Assembly (NCBI GenBank): GCA_002270565.1
Contig: NQMI01000044.1
Location: 124,001-188,000, forward strand
Length of the DNA stretch: 64,000 bases
Direction of reading: 5' to 3'
Source: Stenocarpella maydis
Lineage: Eukaryota > Ascomycota > Sordariomycetes > Diaporthales > Diaporthaceae
This document shows positions 57,045-64,000 of the stretch, in pieces. Position numbers and translations under genes: made by a program. Position 1 is the first letter of the stretch, and every line of letters begins with the position of its first letter. The notes below the pieces were generated by a model. The model worked only from the letters and a program-made list of their open reading frames with translations, had not been told where the DNA came from and did no database searches.

Positions 57045-57719
57045 TCATAGGATCTCCTCATCGTCGTCCTGCGGTGGAGGGGGTGGCGGCGCACCCGCAG
57101 GGACAGCAGCTTTACTCAGCACCGCAGCCATCACGGGCGTGCCCTTCTCAGCCTCCCACACCTCGTCGTCCAGCTCCTCCACATTCTCGTCATCATCGTC
57201 GTCGTCATCGTCGTCGTTGCCACGGTCCGCCAGCCCCGCAAACTTGTTCAAGCCGGCGGCGGCCCCGGAGCCCACGGCCTCGGCACCAGCCTGCGCGTTG
57301 ACCTCATCCCAGGCCTTCTTGCGGGAGGCGATGTTTGCGGCGGCCTTCTTGCTCTTGAGGACCTTGTTGGCGGTCCTGTCGACGATCTCCTCCGCGCGAT
57401 CGAGGCCGCGCTCGTGGCGCCTGCGGGCCCTGGTGCTGAGGACGGCCTTGCGGCCGCGCTTAGACTTCTTGGAGACGCCGGCGTTCTGGCGCAGGCCCAG
57501 CACGGAGGGGCGGGCGTCGACGGACCCGGGGGGCGGCCGGGCGTCCTTGAGGGACTTGTCGGTGTTGATGCTGGGGGATGTGGCTCGGCGGGCGGCGCGG
57601 GAGTGGATGGAAGGCGCTGGGGATTTGTGTTAGATGTGGGTAAAAATATGACTTCATTTATAGAGTCCAGGCCCGGCCTGAAGTGGGAATTGCATACCTT
57701 TACCCTTTGTTTTTGCCAT
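57045..57719 (-). CDS. alb1: Pre-60S shuttling factor Alb1
   Basis: On the minus strand, exons 57719-57698 (only 22 bases) and 57616-57045 give 197 residues. Alb1 partners Arx1 on pre-60S particles and shuttles between nucleus and cytoplasm. The N-terminus MAKTKGKAPSIHSRAARRAT is assembled across the 81-base intron. It is followed by SPSINTDKSLKDARPPPGS, then VLGLRQNAGVSKKSKRGRKA, RARRRHERGLDRAEEI, an Ala/Lys helix, an Asp-rich acidic run, and a Pro-rich end. The tiny first exon means that a naive model would start at an internal residue and lose the N-terminus. Size and motif order fit the Alb1 family. Confidence 0.9.
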
Positions 57720-57879
57720 TTTGGTTGCTGCTGAAAGATGTTGTGCTTGGGAAGTCGTGGAAATTTTGGTATCGATAAGAAAGAATAGAAATATGCATCA
57801 CGAGCAGATCCTAAGCAGGCATGGGACTCCCCTGTACGCTAGCCCAGAAGGCGTTTTGCGGCAATATCCTAATTTTGTA

Positions 57880-58200
57880 CTCTTGGCCACATAACTCTAA
57901 TACACTAACATCCTTACTAATATACCCAGCCTACTATTAACCCCAACCTTAACCCTACTCCTAACACCAAGCAATATAATTTAATATGATACAATTATTT
58001 TATAAAAATATATAACTAATTTATACAAATTTAAAAAAAATTAAAATATTTTATATTTTATAAATATTAAGTTATATTTAAGATATTAATTTTTAGTAAT
58101 ATATTATATAATGCGTATTAAAATCATATATCTTTAACAATTTATTAAGTTTCGTAAAAAAATTTAAAGCAAGGGTATTTAGGTTGTAGCTTTAGTAGGG
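57880..58200. repeat. Very AT-rich island, probable RIP-mutated repeat relic
   Basis: About 320 bases of A/T-dominated sequence (for example 58005-58165 is nearly all A and T), with abrupt edges against ordinary DNA. TpA is abundant and CpA scarce, as in repeat-induced point mutation. No coding trace is left, so the parent element cannot be named. Confidence 0.6.
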
Positions 58201-58306
58201 GATAAAATGCCTCCTGGGTCAGCATACATACCCCTGTCCAAACGCTGCCAAACCTCGCTAGCCGCTGATGGCAAGGCAATTGAGGCTCAATTTCTGACTA
58301 CCTATA

Positions 58307-59000
58307 CTACAGCATATCCCTGTTGCTAGCTCCGGTGTTGATGAATCGTGCCTCCGATGCGCACAAAATGCTCCGCATGGCGAAGTGTGGTATAGAAGCC
58401 CTTTGTACCGTGGTCCATTGTGTGATGATGTATTCCTGACCTGCGGCCGGGAACCAGCAGCGATCAGTTGGTGTGGAAGCCAGAAGAGGATCAAAAGAAA
58501 AGGAGAAGAAGAGGAGAGATGGAAGAAGGGAACAACTGACCAGAGTTTGACACATGTCGACCTGAATATCTTGCAACGTATTGCCATAGAAACTCTCTAG
58601 GAGCATAAAGATCGCCCGGCTCGGCAGCAGCCTGCTTGGAATCCCGGCCCTTCATATGCATATACATGAAGAACCCTGACACTAGGAACCTTTTGCTGCA
58701 CAAAATCCATGGTAGCAACCTCGCAGGCTATGGAATATTGCTCGTCTTGCTTGCTGACTGAGGCAGGGGTGTCATGATGTCTGGGTAAGCGCACCCGGGC
58801 AATGACAAGATTGTCATCGTTGGCGACCATCTTGAAGCAGACCCGGTAAGCAGCGACTCTAAGCGTCCCTTCATTCCGCTGTAGTCCCAGCCGTCGAATG
58901 AAGCCAATCTCGCGCTTGAAGTCCCCCTTGAGCTCGACGTGGTGTCCATTTGATGTTTGACAATGGCAGAGTGGCTTGACAAGGGTGAATCGGCCGGCAC
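58307..59000 (-). pseudogene. Frameshifted phosphotransferase (APH/choline-kinase-like) pseudogene
   Basis: The minus strand carries pieces of an aminoglycoside-phosphotransferase-family kinase in three frames. From about 58985 to 58640 one frame reads GFIRRLGLQ, then LRVAAYRVCFKMV, IARVRLPRHHDTP, CEVATMDFVQQKV and HVYAYEGPG. The frame then shifts (SKQAAAEPG) and shifts again to IFMLLESFYGNTLQDIQVDM. After a possible intron, EYIITQWTTVQ follows and decays. The kinase N-lobe with the EVATM helix and a FYGNTLQD block are typical of the many fungal APH-like proteins. The C-lobe with catalytic HxD and DxD is not recognisable. At least two shifts cannot be explained by GT-AG introns, so it is read as a pseudogene beside the AT-rich relic. 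Confidence 0.6.
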
Positions 59001-59307
59001 GAGGGGAACCTTAGGCCGACAATAATCAGGCTTATTGGCGCAGAGATAGAACCTTTAACAGGAAGGGTCTAACTCCAGGGCCAGATATTCTCGGGACTCT
59101 GGGAGGAATCTAAGCAACTACCATCAAAGTGGAAGCCCAAAGGGGGGGGGGTGCATGCGTGAACACTGGGACTTGTAACCGCAGCCGCCCGCAGACTCGC
59201 CCAGGATGAATCAACAACACCACCTCAAATCAGTACAATTGTTATAAAAAAAAAAAAGAGAAGAAAAAAGAAAGAGAAGAAGAGGAAGAAGAAGAAGAAG
59301 AAAAGAA

Positions 59308-59395
59308 GAAAAGACGAAAAGACGAAAAGACGAAAAGACGAAAAGACGAAAAGACGAAAAGACGAAAAGACGAAAAGACGAAAAGACGAAAAGAC
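59308..59395. repeat. GAAAAGAC octanucleotide tandem repeat (11 copies)
   Basis: Eleven perfect copies of an 8-base GAAAAGAC unit, embedded in a longer purine tract from about 59245. It lies directly downstream of the tRNA terminator on the transcribed (minus) strand, where it reads as GTCTTTTC with repeated T4 runs. Confidence 0.95.
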
Positions 59396-59404
59396 AAAAA
59401 AAAA
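59396..59404 (-). terminator. RNA polymerase III terminator of the tRNA gene
   Basis: Nine T on the minus strand, beginning 7 bases after the discriminator base (59412). This is a strong Pol III stop. The downstream GTCTTTTC repeats supply further T4 back-up stops. Confidence 0.8.
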
Positions 59405-59411
59405 GATTGAG

Positions 59412-59540
59412 TAGCTACAGCTGGTTTCGATCCAGCGACCTCCGGGTTATGAGCCCGGCGCCTGATTTACTTGTTAGAACAACTCTAGATGAATTTCTGA
59501 AGACACAAATTGACTCACTCTCCCCCTGAGCCATGCAGCT
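59412..59540 (-). tRNA. Initiator tRNA-Met (CAT) with a 57-base insertion at the D-arm/anticodon-arm junction
   Basis: On the minus strand the 7-bp acceptor stem pairs AGCTGCA (59540-59534) with TGTAGCT (59419-59413), with discriminator A at 59412. The D-arm 5' part is GCTC-AGGGGGA-GAG (59531-59518). The anticodon arm CCGGG-CTCATAA-CCCGG (59458-59442) has anticodon CAT. The T arm is GCTGG-ATCGAAA-CCAGC. A1:U72, three G:C pairs under the anticodon loop, and A54/A60 in an ATCGAAA loop are eukaryotic initiator features. The D stem is completed only if 59517-59461 is removed, which supplies C25 to pair with G10. That insert is not at 37/38, where nuclear tRNA introns normally lie. Box A (TGGCTCAGGGG) and box B (GGATCGAAACC) are intact and a T9 terminator follows. 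It is either a functional gene with a non-canonical intron or a disrupted copy. Confidence 0.85.
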
Positions 59541-60150
59541 ATTCGGATGTGATTTTGTGCTTGTTAGGGAAAGAATAAATCAGACGTAATAGCAACAGAT
59601 TCTGCTGCTGTGGAGCCATGGCTCGAGTCAACTGGTACATATGTAGCGTACAGTGGTGGGTACTACTGTATCTATATTACACTAGGTACTGTGTGTACTA
59701 CTCGTCCTGCCTCTCTGTTCTCCACCCACTGCAGCCTTGTGAAACCTGGAAAAGGCTAAGTGGGTCTGGGGAAGTGCTTAGAGGGTCACCAGTACCACTT
59801 CTAGGCAGACCAGAAGACCAAAGACCATGACTACTCGACGCCGTCACTTGGCAGTTTACAACTAGTCAATTCACACACTACCCACAACTGTGACCAGGCC
59901 AATGTAGTCTTCTGTCGCCTAGTCACCAAATGTCTATCTATTGCCGGAAAAGTTAGAGTAGCACCCTTGGACCACTAGCAGTGTTTGCTGTACCACATGC
60001 ATTTCACCTCACAAGCTGATCTAACAAAGTGACTGTTGTCCAGATTATTAACCATGGGAGCTATTCAAGATTTTATTTCAGCCCCTCACCGCCTAGCCCT
60101 TTGAACCCCGAGCTAAACTCCAACTGGTTGCAACTGTGAAAGAGAAGTTG

Positions 60151-61360
60151 ATGCCAACATCACCAAATCTAACATCCGGACCAATCATCGTCCATCAAAT
60201 CAAGCCCACCGACCACGCCGTCTTCCAGCCAGCCACCTGTGAACAGAAACAAGGGCAATCAAATTGTCGTTTCAGAAGTATCAGCACCGGTATCGAGATG
60301 CCACAGAATACATCAGACCGAGCCAGCAGTGGAAAGAAATCAGACAGCATTGGCAATGACTGGGTCAGAGTGCCGCAAGATCCCGAATGGCAGGAAGACA
60401 TCGACGAGCACGACAAGATCTACTCCAGCCCGGGTGCAGAAGTCGAGAAGCCCGCATCACTGAAATCAACGTCACTTGGAAGCCTGCTCAAGGAGTTTTG
60501 CCGCAAAGTCATGGATACAAGCTCACGTGCCTCTGGCATGACCAGACGGACTGGTGAGAGTCGTGCTGGGGACCCAGCAAAGAGGAACTAGCAAAAGGTC
60601 AGCATCGAAGGGGAAACCAATCATGACACTATTTTCGATACGTCTCTGGGTGTTCAGGCATAGGATCGACACTGTTGTGACAAGGGGCCTTGGTGGACAA
60701 CGCCGGCGTCAATAGCAGTGCTAGTGTGACAAAGGAATGGGATGATATTCCATGTACACAGCAGGACAAGAACAATCTACCTGTTGAAGTCTGACCGGTG
60801 CTTGGACTTTTTTTACAATTAATCGGGAAAGGATCCTGCCTCAATTCATACATAACCCGTGCTTGTAATGTCACCCTTGTCTATAAAAGCGTTTTATTCT
60901 GTCCTCATTCGTCTTGGGCTGTTCTGCACTAGGTAATATTTCCATTTATCAAAAAAACACATCTAATCTGTTTGCCTCCCGTATTCAAGCTTAAGCAGAC
61001 CACTTGTGATCAAGGTCCGCCTACACCAGGATCCACCCTACGAAAGACAATTTATCTAATGATTGACTCTCCTTATTAGCCATTGTGGATCCGATAGTTG
61101 AACTTGCTGTCCGAACAGCCAATTCTGAGATGCCAAATGCTTTACAGACACACGATATGTCTGTGGAATCATGGATTGAGGGGCTGGGAAAAGAGATACA
61201 CAAGCGCACCAAGGACTTGGAGCCTGGCTTCGGTGAAAGTGGTATCTGGCCTGAAAGCACTCCTGATGACCTGGTACTCTTCTGGCAATCAGGAAATACC
61301 ACAAAGTCGTGCCAACCTATCTATCCGACAAACTTCTCAGGTGGCTCCTCCAGGGACTAA
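60151..61360 (+). CDS. Possible two-exon hypothetical protein
   Basis: A frame of 146 codons (60151-60591) and a downstream frame (61080-61360) can be joined in phase from a GTGAGA donor at 60554 to a TTATTAG acceptor at 61079, giving 227 residues. Exon 1 includes DSIGNDWVRVPQDPEWQEDI and SLLKEFCRKVMDTSS. Exon 2 includes SVESWIEGLGKEIHKRTKDL. The 526-base intron would be long for this genome, and no domain is recognised. Each frame alone could be chance. It sits in gene-poor, lower-GC DNA. Confidence 0.3.
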
Positions 61361-62819
61361 GTGCCCAGCCCAGCAACAGCCTGTCTGTGGGTGGAGGTGT
61401 TGCCGAATATAGTCAAACAGGCCAACCACTTCAAATATTCCCTCATACATACCCTGTGGTCAACACAGTGACTCCCAGTGGCACAGCAATTTGGAACCCT
61501 CCACCGCTGCTTGTTCCTCTACCCCGTCCAAGCACTTACAACAGCCTACAATATCCCATTCTACAACACCCAGGCCTACAACAACCAAACCTACAACACC
61601 AGTACCTATACATCCAGACCTATGATTTACGAACCTATAACACCCAGGCCTACGCTACCCAGGCCTACAACAGCCAGACCTCCAACAACTAGACCTACAA
61701 CACAGAGACCTACAGCACTAACATTACTCAGGTGTATTAAGACCCCCGGGAAGGTCAACCTCCCACAGCTAGGTCGAATATTGGGTCATTCGAGAGCTCT
61801 CGGTACCTACAGAACATGCTCCTAGACTAGAATGCTTAGGGTTTTTACCTCTGCAGCAGAACTGTCTAGGGCTGAGCAACGGTATGCAGTAGATTGGGGG
61901 TTTTTAGTAGAACGTCTACAGGTTGGTCCCAGACACCAAGCATACCCTCCTGGACAGGCAAGAGCGAGCTAGCTGCTGCTCCTTCTCCTCCTCTTCGCCG
62001 TCGTCGCCCCTCAGACTAGGGGAGGTGCATTGAGGTTTGGACATTGGCGGTATAAGGAGGAGGGCAAGGGCTGATGTATTTATCGGTGGGGAGTGTGATG
62101 GGAATGAAAGAGCAGCAGTTCATTATAGCCGGTGCAAATAGGCTGAGATCGGGTGTCATTACGTATGGTCCTGGCCGAGTATGTGAGTTCTCGGGTTCAA
62201 TGTTGTCTACCGAGCAGAGCCAGCAGTTCTAGGGAGCAGGTCAACACAACGTTTTGCCTGCCCAAAAACATCAACATACATTTTGTAATCTTCGCGACAG
62301 GTCCTTCCGCGAAAGTCATCCGTAAAGCCAAGTACGCGAGAGTGTAGTGGATATATTCCCCAGAAGGCGACCATAACTGGACAAGATGGGTTGTTGTCAG
62401 TTATCCCATCACATGTGGGGTAAAGTTCTGGTGCTTATCCCCCTCATCTTCGTCTAGTGGAAGGGAAACTTGATTCCTGAGATTTGTAAGTGAAGCATCT
62501 AGAGTGTTCCATTGGCTCAGGGAGATCAATGACGCCAACTACGGTGAACATAGTCATAGGCGTCAAAGTTAGGCGGGGTATGTGCCGCTGCATTACCGAC
62601 TGGCCCCCGCTCGAGTGGGACAAGCTTACTAGACTCACTTACATAACATCACAATTATACCATTGCTGGCATCGTCAAAGGGCGCTTGATTTATAAGCGT
62701 GCGCGTGTGATTTATTACGTCGAACAACGGACAGAAAGGGAGAGGGAGGTCTCGAGAAAATTCGGATAGTTCTCAGAGGAATGACGGCAAGACTCCAGAA
62801 AATCGAAGAGCAGCTCAAT
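61361..62819. other. Gene-poor region with a degenerate short repeat
   Basis: Apart from the repeat at 61545-61720 I see no supportable gene. A frame at 61309-61692 (Gln/Tyr/Asn-rich) and one at 61478-61825 (Pro/Thr-rich) are two readings of that repeat. Confidence 0.4.
61545..61720 (+). repeat. Degenerate CCTACAACA-type tandem repeat
   Basis: About twelve imperfect units of 12-15 bases related to CCTACAACACCCAG. One frame reads as Pro-Thr-Arg repeats (RPTLPRPTTARPPTTRPTTQ), another as TYNTQAYATQAYNSQ. The Pro/Thr reading resembles a cell-wall protein stalk, so this may be a fragment of a decayed surface-protein gene. Confidence 0.6.
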
Positions 62820-63950
62820 ATGTCGAACGAAGCTGATATCCACCTATGTGAGCCCGACCCCCTTCCCAGCCAGGACGAGCGCAAGGGATGATTGTTAATT
62901 CTCTCAAAGACACCACCGGGACACCCAATGGAATCAAGGTGTCCATCCTGTTGGAGGAGCTTGGGCTGCCTTACCAGGTTGGCATCGCCGAGGCCCTCGG
63001 CCGTGAGTGACCACTGTGTTGACAGGCTGAGTAGATGACCGCCATAGACCTGGCCAAGAATACACAGAAGGTGAGAGGCTGCCCGCTTCAATGTAATCTC
63101 CCGGATTTACTGAGAAATCCGTCAAACAGGAAGACTGGTTTCTCGAGATCAACCCCAACGGCAGGATCCCGGCCCTCACGGACAAGCTCGGCGACAAGAG
63201 GATCCGGCTGTTCGAGAGCGGTTCGATCCTGCTGTACCTCGTTGACAAGTACGACAAGGACCACAAGATCTCGTACCCCCACGGCAGTGAGGAATACTAC
63301 GAGACGAACAACTGGGTTCGCCACAAGCCTCACAGCACGGCCTGTAGGAGGTCCTCGGTGACTAACATGGCCGACAGCTGTTCTTCCAAAATGCAGGCCT
63401 AGGTCCGATGCAGGGCCAGGCGAACCACTTCACGAGTACAGCCACCGCCCCCACCCCCCGAGGACGGCTCTCACGCTGAACAAGGCTGCAGGATACGCAC
63501 CCGAGAAGATCCCCTACGGCATTTCTCGGTACCAGAACGAGACGCGGCGCCTGTACCGCGTGCTGGATACGGCCCTTGAGAAGAGCAAGTCCGGGTTCCT
63601 GGTCGGGGACCGCCTCACGATCGCAGACGTCTCCTGTTGGGGCTGGGTTGCCTCAGCCAGTCAGTTTTGGCCCCGCTCCCTACCCACACTGTCGTTTTGG
63701 TTTGCCTGTAGCTGACCGTCGTGCCCTCGGACAAAAAGAGTGGGCGGGCGTCGACATTGACGAATTCCCCAGCCTCAAGAAGTGGCTCTATAAACTGCTT
63801 GAGCGGCCCGGGTTTGAGAAGGGTCGCCACGTACCCACCCCGCACAAGGCCTTCGAGATGGCCAAGCTGCCCGAGGAGGAGCTTGAGAAGATGGCGGCTG
63901 GCCCGCGCGCGTGGGTGCAGGCTGGGATGAAGCAGGATGCTGCGCAGTGA
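62820..63950 (+). CDS. Ure2-like glutathione S-transferase, seven exons
   Basis: Exons 62820-62847, 62910-62977, 63035-63070, 63130-63315, 63378-63435, 63492-63659 and 63739-63950 join in phase to give 251 residues. The thioredoxin-like N domain reads IHLYTTGTPNGIKVSILLEE, then LAKNTQKEDWFLEINPNGRI with the cis-Pro and LFESGSILLYLVDKY with the glutathione-binding Glu-Ser. The helical C domain shows LFFQNAGLGPMQGQANHF, then YAPEKIPYGISRYQNETRRL, FLVGDRLTIADVSCWGWV and WAGVDIDEFPSLKKWL. This is the Ure2/YfcG-like GST pattern. Two donors are weak (GTTGGC at 62978, GTTCGC at 63316), but homologous blocks force them. An in-frame ATG at 62781 could add 13 residues. Such enzymes conjugate or reduce with glutathione in detoxification. 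Confidence 0.88.
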
Positions 63951-64000
63951 GCAGTTCTCCTCGGGGCTGCATCCTCAAATGCGTGTGTGTATTGTGCTGG

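Noticed and set aside
57925..57975. Telomere-like CCCTAA/CCCCAA units
   Set aside because: Only a few degenerate units within an AT-rich relic; no tandem TTAGGG array and coding genes on both sides.
59308..59395. CRISPR-like array
   Set aside because: The units are contiguous 8-mers without spacers, and the genome is eukaryotic.
62978..63034. GST as a pseudogene because the first obvious exon runs into a stop
   Set aside because: Using a GTTGGC donor at 62978, and a 28-base first exon at 62820, gives an uninterrupted seven-exon GST with all conserved blocks.

Overview
This is filamentous ascomycete DNA (Pezizomycotina, most likely a Sordariomycete). The evidence is short spliceosomal introns of about 50-150 bases with GTRNGY donors, CTRAC-like branch points and YAG acceptors, GC-rich coding sequence, long pyrimidine-rich leaders, and transposon relics whose stop codons fit repeat-induced point mutation (CpA to TpA). 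I see no operons, no CRISPR array and no bacterial features. All gene models were built by reading splice sites by eye and checking that phase is kept across each intron.

Layout. 1-2879: a Ser/Thr-rich single-pass membrane protein whose first exon is unresolved. 2880-8125: gene-free, repeat-rich DNA ending at an assembly gap. 8148-11160: an AT-rich block with a decayed Ty3/gypsy chromointegrase end (+) and a decayed Mutator-like transposase (-). The transposase abuts a fungal transcription factor (11171-13625) that lacks its DNA-binding N-terminus. 14681-33027: mitochondrial m-AAA protease, Mediator Med19/Rox3, a NAP-family histone chaperone, a GH76 Dfg5/Dcw1 cell-wall enzyme, dihydroxyacetone kinase, SmD2 (five exons, no long open frame), and 3-hydroxyisobutyryl-CoA hydrolase. 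34488-45613: a large Spt21/Ams2-type GATA regulator, RPA subunit 3 (with a long GAT repeat in an intron) and an ATF/CREB bZIP factor. 48393-51253: two mitochondrial ribosomal proteins, mL38 and uL4m, diverge from a 286-base intergenic region. 53431-57719: two membrane proteins and the pre-60S factor Alb1. 57800-62800: AT-richer, gene-poor DNA with a transposon-like island, a frameshifted kinase pseudogene and an interrupted initiator tRNA gene. 62820-63950: a seven-exon Ure2-like glutathione S-transferase.

Most genes are unrelated housekeeping loci. Functional grouping is limited to the mitoribosomal pair, chromatin and transcription genes (Med19, NAP chaperone, Spt21/Ams2, bZIP), and mitochondrial or carbon metabolism (m-AAA, HIBCH, DAK). 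The most unusual object is the initiator tRNA-Met gene at 59412-59540. It has all the initiator hallmarks and a Pol III terminator, but carries about 57 extra bases between the D arm and the anticodon arm, not at the canonical 37/38 intron site.
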